The notes beneath the pieces are model-generated. The model was not told the DNA's origin. It made no database searches and saw nothing but the letters and a program-made list of their open reading frames with translations. From assembly GCA_902779445.1 (NCBI GenBank), contig CACZBM010000025.1, forward strand, positions 1-62,963: a stretch of DNA of 62,963 nucleotides, given 5' to 3'. Below, piece after piece: positions 35,371 to 44,238 of the stretch. The DNA comes from an uncultured Lachnospiraceae bacterium. GTDB lineage: Bacteria > Bacillota > Clostridia > Lachnospirales > Lachnospiraceae. Position 1 is the first letter of the stretch; every line of letters begins with the position of its first letter. The position numbers and the translations under genes are program-made.

Positions 35371-36081
35371 ATGGAGATACTGGCGATAATTCCTGCGAGA
35401 GGCGGATCAAAGGGAATAAAAAAGAAAAACATGGCTCTTCTTAATGGACAGCCTCTCTTGAAGTATACTTTTGATGCTGCCAGGAAGAGCCGCTTTATCA
35501 ATAAGATAATATTATCTACGGATGATAATGACTTTGCTGCATATGGAGCAGATAACGGGATAGAAGTGTGTATGAGGCCTTCGGAACTTGCCGGGGATAA
35601 GACACCGATGAAAGATGTTATCGATCATCATCTGTCAGAGTTAAAACAGGCGGGGTATGAACCCGATATATTTATCCTACTTCAGCCCACTTCCCCTTTA
35701 AGAACAGAACGGCATATAGATGAAGCTCTTGAAGCCCTTATAAATGATGAGGAAGCTGACGCTGCGGTAAGTGTGGTAGATATTCCCCATGAATACCTGC
35801 CGATGAAGATAATGAAACTGAAAGATGACGGCAGCCTTATCTTTTATCAGGATGACGGTGAAAAATATACCACCAGACAGGAACTTCCACATCTCTATGC
35901 GAGAAATGGGGCTGCGATCTATGCGGTTTACATAAAATCATATAAAGAGACGCACAGCCTCTATGGAACGAGGTGCATTCCGTATATCATGAACGAAGAG
36001 GAGTCTGTGGATATAGATACGGCGTATGACTTATTTATCGCTGAATGTATAATGAAGTGGAGGAGAGATCCTTCGGGCTGA
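35371..36081 (+). CDS. neuA: CMP-N-acylneuraminate cytidylyltransferase
   Basis: 236 residues. IIPARGGSKGIKKKN is the CTP loop, LLQPTSPLR and the NGAAIYAV stretch the sugar site, and DIDTAYDL the metal motif. It activates the NeuB product with CMP. The last residues and the stop codon lie within the palindrome that starts at 36064, so the repeat supplies the gene's end (ending RRDPSG), which may be a short non-native tail. Confidence 0.92.
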   Translation: MEILAIIPARGGSKGIKKKNMALLNGQPLLKYTFDAARKSRFINKIILSTDDNDFAAYGADNGIEVCMRPSELAGDKTPMKDVIDHHLSELKQAGYEPDIFILLQPTSPLRTERHIDEALEALINDEEADAAVSVVDIPHEYLPMKIMKLKDDGSLIFYQDDGEKYTTRQELPHLYARNGAAIYAVYIKSYKETHSLYGTRCIPYIMNEEESVDIDTAYDLFIAECIMKWRRDPSG

Positions 36082-36132
36082 AGCCCTCAGGACGACATCA
36101 ATACGTCATTCTGAGCGAAGCGAAGAATCTCT
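36064..36132. repeat. Everted GTCATCCTGAG palindrome (copy D)
   Basis: Outer arms AGAGATCCTTCG (36064-36075) and CGAAGAATCTCT (36121-36132) pair with one mismatch; inner arms CTCAGGACGAC (36086-36096) and GTCATTCTGAG (36105-36115) pair with two. Relative to copy C the halves are swapped, with the GTCAT ends facing inward. A mini-hairpin GGGCT/AGCCC lies in the left arm, over the neuA stop. Confidence 0.7.
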
Positions 36133-36152
36133 GTATAATTAAGGTAAGTAAA

Positions 36153-37127
36153 ATGAGCTACGAAAGTATAGATTTTAATAAAGACGATATTTTTCTTGTT
36201 ACCGGCGGAGCCGGTTTTATAGGTTCAAATCTTTGTGAGGCATTATTAAAAAAGGGGCATAAGGTTCGATGCCTGGATGATCTTTCTACGGGAAAGAAGG
36301 AAAATGTTGAACTTTTTCTGGATGATCCCAACTATGAATTTGTTAAGGGAGATATCAAGGATCTCGATACATGTTTAGCTGCCTGCGAAGGTGTAACATA
36401 CGTTATGAATGAGGCGGCCTGGGGATCTGTTCCCAGAAGTATTGAAATGCCGTTGTTTTATGAAGAAAATAATATACGCGGAACCCTGAACATGATGGAG
36501 GCTGCGAGACAGAAAGGTGTGAAGAAGTTTGTCTACGCATCCAGCTCATCTGTTTATGGAGATCATCCGGTGCTTCCGAAGAAGGAGGGACAGGAGGGAA
36601 AGCTTTTGTCGCCCTATGCCCTTACCAAAAGGGCAGATGAGGAATATGGCAGACTGTACTATGAGCTATACGGGCTGGATACCTACGGACTTAGATATTT
36701 CAATGTTTTCGGCCGCAGACAGGATCCGGACGGGGCATATGCTGCAGTAATACCCAGGTTTATCAAACTTCTCATAAATGATGAAAGACCCACCATAAAC
36801 GGTGACGGTAAACAGAGCCGTGACTTTACATATATAGAAAATGTAATAGAAGCGAATCTCAAGGCCTGCAAGGGAAGCCACGAAGCAGCAGGTGAAGCTT
36901 ATAATGTTGCATATGGCGGCAGGGAATACCTTATTGACCTTTATCATACCCTCTGTGAAGCTTTAGGTAAGGATATCGAGCCAATATTCGGACCCGACAG
37001 ACCCGGAGATATACGTCACAGTAACGCGGATATCAGTAAGGCCCGTGAAAAACTGGGATATGACCCTGAATATGACTTTGAGAGGGGAATAAAGGAAGCT
37101 ATAGACTGGTATAAGGAAAATCTCTGA
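36153..37127 (+). CDS. UDP-N-acetylhexosamine 4-epimerase (WbpP/TviC-like)
   Basis: Extended SDR of 325 residues. VTGGAGFIGSNL is the NAD loop, EAAWGSVPRSIEMP and SSSSVYGDHP match the WbpP/TviC subgroup, and PYALTK holds the Tyr-x3-Lys pair. YFNVFGRRQDPDGAYAAVIP is a strong subgroup signature for enzymes acting on UDP-GlcNAc or UDP-GlcNAcA. The start at 36153 is chosen because the upstream frame reads through repeat D. It pairs logically with the dehydrogenase at 17527 to give UDP-GalNAc(A). Confidence 0.92.
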   Translation: MSYESIDFNKDDIFLVTGGAGFIGSNLCEALLKKGHKVRCLDDLSTGKKENVELFLDDPNYEFVKGDIKDLDTCLAACEGVTYVMNEAAWGSVPRSIEMPLFYEENNIRGTLNMMEAARQKGVKKFVYASSSSVYGDHPVLPKKEGQEGKLLSPYALTKRADEEYGRLYYELYGLDTYGLRYFNVFGRRQDPDGAYAAVIPRFIKLLINDERPTINGDGKQSRDFTYIENVIEANLKACKGSHEAAGEAYNVAYGGREYLIDLYHTLCEALGKDIEPIFGPDRPGDIRHSNADISKAREKLGYDPEYDFERGIKEAIDWYKENL

Positions 37128-37132
37128 TCATT

Positions 37133-39439
37133 ATGGTACGGTTAAACCGGAAGACTATAGTTTATATAACTCTTTTGGTGTCAGCACTTTTTGTGCTGAC
37201 GTACCTTTTTTTTACGCTAAAAAATGAGATAAACACCCTGAATACGGTTTACATAAATGAGGTGTGTTCTTCAAATCTCCGCGCATATAAGGATGAGAAC
37301 GGGGAGCATCCGGATTATATTGAACTATATAACAGCAGCGACCATGATATCGATCTTGCGGGATGGAAGATCTCAGAGAGCCGGGACAATGAGAAAGCAT
37401 GGACTTTTCCGGAGGTTATCATTCCTTCAGGCGGATATATCATTGTAAATGCCGATGAAACAAAGGCGCAGATCTATCCGGATGAACAGTATTTCAGCAT
37501 AAGAAAATACGTTATGACAGGTGAAGGATATGTACCGGAGGATACCGGACTTCATGCATCTTTTTCCATTCCATCAAAGGGCACGGAGCTTTTCCTGTCA
37601 GATCTCCATGATAACCTGATCGACAGCACCGAGGTACCGGAATTACGGTATGATACGGTATACGCAAGAACAGATGACGGAGGAAGGCAGCTTAAGAATT
37701 TGAAACCTACACCGGGTGAAACCAATACAGGGGCAGAGGAAGTGCCGGTACCTGTACTGTCTGAACCGGTTTTTTCTGCAGACTCGGGGTTTTATGATGA
37801 TCCTTTTATGCTTTCTATATCTTCGACGGAAGGCGGGGAGATAAGATACACTCTGGATGGGAGTGAGCCGGACAGAGACTCGGAGTTATACACAGGACCG
37901 ATATATATAAGTGATGCTTCAAATAACGATAATGTGTACTGCGCTGAAAAGAATATCTCTGCATATCTATATGATTATTATGAGAGGTACGACTTTTCCG
38001 TACCGGATAAAAAAGTTGATAAGTGCAATGTTATAAGAGCTGCAGTATTTGATAAGAACGGGCGCGTCAGCAGAACCGTTACCAAAACTTACTTTGTGGG
38101 TTTTGATAAAAAAAAGATGTATGACGGGATGAAGATCATATCACTTGTTTCGGAACCTGACGGTCTCTTTGGAATGGATGAGGGTATATATGTTCTGGGA
38201 CAGATCGGCCTTGACAGACTGCATAAGAAGTATGCTGAAAGCAGCGAGGCATCCCGGATCATAGCAGAGAATCCTGATCTTCCCCTTGACGGGAGCGTGA
38301 AAATAGGGGATGTGGGCTATAACGGAAGCTATGACGGTAATTATATGCAGCACGGCATAGATTGGGAAAGAGAAGCTGATCTTACTTTGTTTTCAGCTGA
38401 CCATGACAGCGTGATAATGCAGCAGAAGGTCGGTATAAGAGTAAAGGGAAACAGTTCCAGGCACTATCCGGTTAAGGGTTTGAATATATATGCCAGGAAA
38501 GCGTACAGCGGAAGTGATCGCTTTGATGTTCCTTTTTTTGAAGATGACAGTTGCGAAAACAGAATATCGCTTTCTGCCGGAGGCAATGATTATTATACCT
38601 ATACAAAGGACAGTTTCGTTTCGGAAAGAATAAAAAGATCCGGGATAAATGTGGCAGCTGGCAGATTTGCGGAGCCGGTCTATCTTTTTCTTGATGGTGA
38701 ATATTGGGGAGTATATACTCCGGCGGAGAGGAATGATGAGAACTTCTTCAGCAGGAACTATGGCGTAGACAGTGATAATGTGGTCTTTATCAAGGAATCG
38801 GAGGTAGAAGCGGGGAAGGCTGAAGATATTCACTATTATTATGTATTTCTCTCATTATTTGAGGATAAGGATTTTTCAAATGATGATGAATACAGGGAGT
38901 TTTGCGAGGCTGTGGATATAGACAGCCTTATGGATTATTATTCACTGAGGATCTTTACAGAATATGGTATGGACTGGCCACACAAGAATTACGGCGTATG
39001 GAGAGTTAAAGAAGAGGAAAAGAATAATCCCTATGGGGATTGCAAGTGGCGGTTTGTGAATTTTGATAATAATGTATCTTTAAACTATAATGAAGTGAAT
39101 GCCGATATGATGGACGTTTTATTTAACGGAACCAAGAATTTCGGAAAAGACGAGCTGTTTTGCGCACTTATGAAAAACCGGGGATTCAGGCGGGAGTTTA
39201 AGGACAGATTCCACGAAGTGGAAGATATGCTGTTCTCTTCAGAAGATGTACAGACGGATTACAGAAAAATTGTCGATACATACAGGATTCCGGTTACCAA
39301 TAGTTACGGAAGGTGGTTCGGGGGAAATAGTGATTATGATAGAGAGTTCTTTGAAAAAGAGACAGGCGATATTAGTCTTTTTATCAGAGAGAGAAGGAAG
39401 TATATAGATCCAATCGTGGATAAATACTGTGAACAGTGA
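37133..39439 (+). CDS. Membrane-anchored CotH-family protein with lamin-tail and chitobiase-like domains
   Basis: 768 residues. A membrane helix (about 9-30) acts as signal anchor. A lamin-tail domain follows (about 38-200: YINEVCSSN, the DYIELYNSSDHDIDLAGW stretch), then an Fn3-like chitobiase C-terminal domain (about 220-320: IRYTLDGSEPD), then a CotH kinase-like domain (about 335-750: RVKGNSSRHYP, LFLDGEYWGVY, the NFDNNVSL block). CotH in Bacillus phosphorylates spore-coat proteins; in other Clostridia such fusions are surface proteins of unclear role. It lies in the glycan operon 5 bp after the epimerase, so it may phosphorylate or bind the glycan or a wall protein. Confidence 0.85.
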   Translation: MVRLNRKTIVYITLLVSALFVLTYLFFTLKNEINTLNTVYINEVCSSNLRAYKDENGEHPDYIELYNSSDHDIDLAGWKISESRDNEKAWTFPEVIIPSGGYIIVNADETKAQIYPDEQYFSIRKYVMTGEGYVPEDTGLHASFSIPSKGTELFLSDLHDNLIDSTEVPELRYDTVYARTDDGGRQLKNLKPTPGETNTGAEEVPVPVLSEPVFSADSGFYDDPFMLSISSTEGGEIRYTLDGSEPDRDSELYTGPIYISDASNNDNVYCAEKNISAYLYDYYERYDFSVPDKKVDKCNVIRAAVFDKNGRVSRTVTKTYFVGFDKKKMYDGMKIISLVSEPDGLFGMDEGIYVLGQIGLDRLHKKYAESSEASRIIAENPDLPLDGSVKIGDVGYNGSYDGNYMQHGIDWEREADLTLFSADHDSVIMQQKVGIRVKGNSSRHYPVKGLNIYARKAYSGSDRFDVPFFEDDSCENRISLSAGGNDYYTYTKDSFVSERIKRSGINVAAGRFAEPVYLFLDGEYWGVYTPAERNDENFFSRNYGVDSDNVVFIKESEVEAGKAEDIHYYYVFLSLFEDKDFSNDDEYREFCEAVDIDSLMDYYSLRIFTEYGMDWPHKNYGVWRVKEEEKNNPYGDCKWRFVNFDNNVSLNYNEVNADMMDVLFNGTKNFGKDELFCALMKNRGFRREFKDRFHEVEDMLFSSEDVQTDYRKIVDTYRIPVTNSYGRWFGGNSDYDREFFEKETGDISLFIRERRKYIDPIVDKYCEQ

Positions 39440-39452
39440 TAAACCGGTGAAA

Positions 39453-41351
39453 ATGAAGCACAGAATATTAAAGGGAATACTTTTCGTCCTGTTACTGGCG
39501 GTTGTGTTGGTATTATTAAACAGTATCGTGACACCTGACTGGACGTATCATGAAGAACAAAATAACGAAGAAAGCACAAAATTTCGGGATTTCTACAAAT
39601 TAACGGATAATACGACAGATTATCTTGTTATGGGAGCGAGTCAGTCTTTTTATTCCATAAGCCCCATGACGGTCTACGGAGAAACCGGGTTTACAGGCTA
39701 TGATCTTGGAAGCGGTATGCAATCTATGGCGCTTTCGTACTATTGGCTTAAGGAGGCGTGCAAAACACAGCACCCCCAAGTGGTCTTTCTGGATGTTCAT
39801 TCTCTCATAAGGGATCCAAAGGGATCTGAATTTATTTTAAAACCATTACTCGCATTAAAGCCTTCACTATTAAAACTTCAGGCTATAAGAGACTGTTCGT
39901 TGAAAAAGGAAACAGCTTATGCGGCTCTTTTTCCGTTGTATGAATTCCACGACAGATGGCAGGAACTTGGCAGAAATGATTTCATAAGAGCAGATGAATC
40001 AGATTATTTCATGAAAGGAACCATGATCAATTTCTCTGCATCCAATAAATATCTCTCTCCTGAAGTTTCTATGAGGGAAAATGAGGTAATATCAGAGGAT
40101 CCTGACGGGAGTCTCCGGTCTGATATAGAGAAAACAGGCATTAGCCAGGAAGGTATAAAATATCTAGAAGAGATCATTTCATTCTGTGATGAAAATGAAA
40201 TGAAGCTTGTTCCGGTGATCTGTCCTTCCAAGAAATGGAATGACCGGTGGAGTGCCATGCTTGACAATTATTTTAAGGAGAATACCGAACTGGAACTTAT
40301 AGACCTCTATTCGGGCAATCCCCTTTCAATGGATTATGACATGGATACACACGATAACGGGTATCATCTGAACTATGAGGGAAACACAAAGGTATCATTT
40401 TTTATAGGTGAATATCTTAAGAAATTTAAAACCATTAAGGATCACAGAAACGAAGAAGGGTATGAAAAGTGGGATACAGACTATTTGAAATACAGTCAGT
40501 GGATAAAGGGCAGGACATTAAATGAACTCTTTTCGGAAGAAAGCGCGCTGGGTTATCTTAATTCTATAGCTTCCCGCAAAGAGGAACTTTATATACTCTT
40601 TTCAGGAGCGGAAGATATCACTCCATGTCTCACACAAAAGACAAGTGATGCACTGCAGGCTGTAGGATTGGAGGACATAGATGAATCAGCTGGAAAGCAG
40701 AAATCATTTCTCGCTGCTGTTGAAGGCGGGAAATTACAGTATGTAAAGACTTCATACAGGAGAATGGTATTTGATTATACATATGATGACGGAAGCGGAA
40801 CATCCCATGAAATAAGCCTTGCCAGCTCGGGCGAAGCTTCCGGTGACGACAGTATAATTAACGTGGATGGAAAAGAGTGTTCCTGCAATGAAGAAGGCCT
40901 GAATATTGTTGTGATGGACAGAAATAACGGGAGTGTTCTTTCATCTGCAAACATAAACCTCGATGAGGAAGGTAAGTATGTATTTAAGATTAAAAACGGA
41001 GAAGAAAAAGATGAATTTGAGAACGGGATACTACCTGATGGAGAATACACTTTTAGCATAAAAGGTAAAGAATTACCGTTATCCGTCAAAAATATCGGAA
41101 ATAACTGTGTTACTCTTACGAATCCCCATACTGGTGGCTGTTTCTTTCCTCACAATGCAGGTAATCAGCCAGGGGACAGAATATCGGAAGGAAACGGTAT
41201 TGAGAACGTGATGTATGAATGGATTATAACAGGTGATAATGATGGATACCGTATAATGTCCGCATATAATGGGCTTTATTTAAGCTGTGGATCGGGAGAT
41301 GAGCTGATACTAAAGGATTACGGAAAAGCAGATATATGGAAAATAGCCTGA
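39453..41351 (+). CDS. DltD-like SGNH protein with a C-terminal lectin-like tail
   Basis: About 632 residues. An N-terminal helix (ILFVLLLAVVLVLLNSIV) anchors it outside. YLVMGASQSFYSISP is the GxS block with the nucleophile, and DNGYHLNYEGN the D-x2-H block, as in DltD and AlgX/AlgJ-type SGNH proteins. The last ~90 residues (CVTLTNPHTGGC to ADIWKIA) read like a beta-trefoil/ricin-type domain. It could finish transfer of the MBOAT- or carrier-derived acyl group to the glycan. Start is the ATG at 39453; a GTG at 39429 overlapping the previous stop is possible. Confidence 0.75.
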   Translation: MKHRILKGILFVLLLAVVLVLLNSIVTPDWTYHEEQNNEESTKFRDFYKLTDNTTDYLVMGASQSFYSISPMTVYGETGFTGYDLGSGMQSMALSYYWLKEACKTQHPQVVFLDVHSLIRDPKGSEFILKPLLALKPSLLKLQAIRDCSLKKETAYAALFPLYEFHDRWQELGRNDFIRADESDYFMKGTMINFSASNKYLSPEVSMRENEVISEDPDGSLRSDIEKTGISQEGIKYLEEIISFCDENEMKLVPVICPSKKWNDRWSAMLDNYFKENTELELIDLYSGNPLSMDYDMDTHDNGYHLNYEGNTKVSFFIGEYLKKFKTIKDHRNEEGYEKWDTDYLKYSQWIKGRTLNELFSEESALGYLNSIASRKEELYILFSGAEDITPCLTQKTSDALQAVGLEDIDESAGKQKSFLAAVEGGKLQYVKTSYRRMVFDYTYDDGSGTSHEISLASSGEASGDDSIINVDGKECSCNEEGLNIVVMDRNNGSVLSSANINLDEEGKYVFKIKNGEEKDEFENGILPDGEYTFSIKGKELPLSVKNIGNNCVTLTNPHTGGCFFPHNAGNQPGDRISEGNGIENVMYEWIITGDNDGYRIMSAYNGLYLSCGSGDELILKDYGKADIWKIA

Positions 41352-41376
41352 GCGAAGCGGGAAAGAGAAATTATAG

Positions 41377-42324
41377 ATGACAGGAGAAAGACCCCTTGTA
41401 ACCTGTATAGTCACAAGTTACAGGAGAGAAAAAAGAATAGTCGGACGGGCGCTTGACAGTATTCTCAAGCAGACCTATTCTCCGCTTGAGATACTGGTAA
41501 TAGATGATAACAGAGGAGATAATGCAGAACATTATTCAGAAGGCATTATGGAGCTTATCTCCGGGCGAACCGGTATTACCGTTATCAAAACTGAGAACGG
41601 GCACGGAGGACAGTATGCAAGGAATACCGGGATCAGGTATGCTAAAGGCGAATATATAGCATTTCTGGATGATGATGACGAGTGGCTCCCGGAAAAATTA
41701 GAAAAACAGGTGAAGCTTCTAAATGAACATCCGGACTGCGGCATGTGTTATACGGACGGATACAGAGTATATGATGATATAAAAAACGCACAGCGTGAAC
41801 TTATACACTCCAATTATTTTAAGGAAAGTCTTTCATTCAGGGAACTTCTGCATGAAGACAGGATAGGAAGTACATCGCAGGCAATGATAAGGCGGAGTAC
41901 TTTTGATACCGTTGGCGGATTTGATACCGACATGCCTGCGAGACAGGACTACGAGATGTGGCTTCGTATAAGCAGGCATTTTCCCATAAAGGGAATCAGT
42001 GAAGGCCTCTACCTGTATCACAGAAACAGTGATGAGGGAAAGATCACCCATAACTGGAGAAAGAATGTGGAAGCCCATCGTCTCATCGGAGAGAAGTACA
42101 GGGAGGAAATAAAAGGAGACCGGAGTGCGGAATTTAATGTGGTGTTCCATACCGCCCACTATTATAAAGAGGGATTCCGTACGGAAAAGTCATGGAAAAT
42201 GCGGGTAATATGCATCACTTCCGCTTTTTTCTATTATCTTAAGTCATTTATAAAATCCCCCTCCTATTTTCTCAAGCAGGCCGGATATATGATCGACAGT
42301 ATAAGGAGAAAAAGATCAATATGA
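41377..42324 (+). CDS. GT2-family glycosyltransferase
   Basis: 315 residues. LVTCIVTSYRREKRI opens the GT-A fold, VIDDNRGDN binds the nucleotide, AFLDDDDEWLPEKL holds the metal motif and GGFDTDMPARQDYEMWLR the catalytic block. Probable inverting transferase adding one residue of the repeat unit. It overlaps the next gene by 4 bp. Confidence 0.93.
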   Translation: MTGERPLVTCIVTSYRREKRIVGRALDSILKQTYSPLEILVIDDNRGDNAEHYSEGIMELISGRTGITVIKTENGHGGQYARNTGIRYAKGEYIAFLDDDDEWLPEKLEKQVKLLNEHPDCGMCYTDGYRVYDDIKNAQRELIHSNYFKESLSFRELLHEDRIGSTSQAMIRRSTFDTVGGFDTDMPARQDYEMWLRISRHFPIKGISEGLYLYHRNSDEGKITHNWRKNVEAHRLIGEKYREEIKGDRSAEFNVVFHTAHYYKEGFRTEKSWKMRVICITSAFFYYLKSFIKSPSYFLKQAGYMIDSIRRKRSI

Positions 42325-43202
42325 ATATAAAGCTGGCGCTTAGCTATCTCTTGGAAAAATACACGCCTTCCTTTCTTTACCCTCAGGCCATCAGAATGTG
42401 GTACAAGAGACGTAACGGAAAGGATGTGGATCTCAGTAACCCCAAAACCTTTAATGAAAAGATGCAGTGGATCAAGCTGAATTACAAAGATCCTGAGATT
42501 TCAAGACTTTCTGACAAATATCTGGTGAGGGAATTTGTAAAAGAAAGAATAGGAGAGGAGTACCTGATCCCATTATTGGGAGTATATGACAGTTTTGACG
42601 AGATTGATTTTGATAAGCTGCCGAATAGCTTTATTATGAAAGCAAATCACGGCTGCGGGTGGAATATTCTCGTTCCTGATAAGGCGGCCCTCGATAAAGA
42701 CGACGCCCGTAAGAAATTTAAGAGATGGCTTAAGACCGATTTTTCTTTCTGCTATGGTTATCAGCTTCATTACAGCGCTATCCGGCCGAGGATAGTGGTT
42801 GAGGAGCTTATTTCCGAAAAAGACAGGTATCTCGTTGATTACAAGATATTCGTATTTAACGGAAAGATCTGCCTAATAATGGTAAATACGGAAAGGAATA
42901 CCGGACAGAGGATAAACCTTTTTGATGCGGACTGGAATCCGGCTCCTTTTACTATCGGGTGGCAGAAAAAAATACCTGAGCCTGAGCCGCCGGAAAATAT
43001 TGATAAGATGAAGGAGCTGGCCCTGAAACTTGCGGAGGGGTTCTTTGAAGTGAGGGTGGACTTTTACAATGTGGACGGAAAGATCTATTTTGGAGAAATG
43101 ACATTCACATCCGGAAGCGGCACCTACAAATTTGATCCTCCCGAGTGGGACAGAAAATTCGGAGACATGATGGAATTGCCCGAAAAAGGTCAAATTAGAT
43201 GA
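42321..43202 (+). CDS. TupA-like ATP-grasp protein
   Basis: 293 residues matching the TupA-like ATP-grasp family (PF14305): an N-terminal YKRRNGKDVDLSNPKTFNEK block, DKYLVREFVKERIG, FIMKANHGCGWN, the VVEELISEKDR ATP site and VRVDFYNVDGKIYFGEMTF metal block. The namesake in Bacillus halodurans is needed for teichuronopeptide, so these enzymes are thought to attach amino acids to uronic acids or similar by amide bonds. The presence of a HexNAcA pathway in this locus suits that. It is flanked by 4-bp overlaps on both sides. Confidence 0.85.
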   Translation: MNIKLALSYLLEKYTPSFLYPQAIRMWYKRRNGKDVDLSNPKTFNEKMQWIKLNYKDPEISRLSDKYLVREFVKERIGEEYLIPLLGVYDSFDEIDFDKLPNSFIMKANHGCGWNILVPDKAALDKDDARKKFKRWLKTDFSFCYGYQLHYSAIRPRIVVEELISEKDRYLVDYKIFVFNGKICLIMVNTERNTGQRINLFDADWNPAPFTIGWQKKIPEPEPPENIDKMKELALKLAEGFFEVRVDFYNVDGKIYFGEMTFTSGSGTYKFDPPEWDRKFGDMMELPEKGQIR

Positions 43203-44236
43203 AATTCTTGATATTAGGCGATTATTTTTATGATCTGGACAGTATTCCCGATGATATACGGGAAATAAGTGAAAAACTGAAAAAAGAAGAATCGCATGTT
43301 ATTTTAAATCTGGAGGGACCTGTTACAGACGGATCTGGGAAAAAGATATGGAAAAGGGGATCGCATCTGAGGCAGGAAGGCGCCTGCATGGAGGCCCTTA
43401 AAATCCTTGGAGTTAAGGGAGTTACCCTTTCCAATAATCATATGATGGATTACGGGGCTAAAGGACTTTTTGATACCATATCCGCACTTGAAAAGGCGGG
43501 GATACTTCATACGGGTGCAGGGGCTGATCTTAATAGCGCGCTGAAACCCATGATTTTCAGGGACGATAAAGAAACGGTCGCTATTTTTAACTTCGGATGG
43601 AACGCGGAGGAGACGGTTTATGCCGGATACTTCAGAGCGGGCTGCGCTCCGAGGAAAAAGGCTCTGATACTCAGTACATTGGATAAGTATGTAAAAGAGA
43701 ATCCGGAACACAGTATAGTGGTCCTTATGCACTGGGGGTTTGAGCATAATCTCTATCCACAGCCTTTTGATACAGAGCTAGCCCATAAGATCTGTGGAAT
43801 AGAAAACGTTTGTGCCGTTATCGGACACCATTCCCACTGTCCGCAGCCATACGAGATATATAACGGAAAACCCATATTTTATTCTCTGGGGAATTTTTAT
43901 TTCGGATCAAAAAGAAATATCTTCTCAAAGAGAAGATTTAAGAGCATTCCCGAAGACATGGGGAATTATGGGATAGCGGTAAAACTGGATACTGCGACGG
44001 GAAAGACGGGATCCTATGTAATCAGATATGACACCGGTTCAGACAGAATGTTATTTTACGAAACGGATGAACTACCGGTCAGAATGCCGGATATCAGCAC
44101 CGCATCTTATGAATACGGAAAGCTCTTAAAGGAAACAGCCGCAAAGGAAAATCCGGTACTTCTGAGAGATGGTCTTGAAAGCTCGCTGACCGTATTCAGA
44201 TACAATGTGTACAGAAATATTAAAAAGTATATATAA
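43199..44236 (+). CDS. CapA-family metallophosphatase-like protein
   Basis: 345 residues of the CapA/PgsA fold. It has LNLEGPVTDG, TLSNNHMMDYG, HTGAGADL, MHWGFEHN, GHHSHCPQPYE and YSLGNFYFGS, all blocks of the calcineurin-like CapA family. No signal peptide or membrane anchor is present, unlike CapA of poly-gamma-glutamate systems. It follows the TupA-like gene with a 4-bp overlap, and the pair may act together in peptide-type decoration. The stop is only 2 bp from that of the convergent gene. Confidence 0.88.
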   Translation: MKFLILGDYFYDLDSIPDDIREISEKLKKEESHVILNLEGPVTDGSGKKIWKRGSHLRQEGACMEALKILGVKGVTLSNNHMMDYGAKGLFDTISALEKAGILHTGAGADLNSALKPMIFRDDKETVAIFNFGWNAEETVYAGYFRAGCAPRKKALILSTLDKYVKENPEHSIVVLMHWGFEHNLYPQPFDTELAHKICGIENVCAVIGHHSHCPQPYEIYNGKPIFYSLGNFYFGSKRNIFSKRRFKSIPEDMGNYGIAVKLDTATGKTGSYVIRYDTGSDRMLFYETDELPVRMPDISTASYEYGKLLKETAAKENPVLLRDGLESSLTVFRYNVYRNIKKYI

Positions 44237-44238
44237 GC

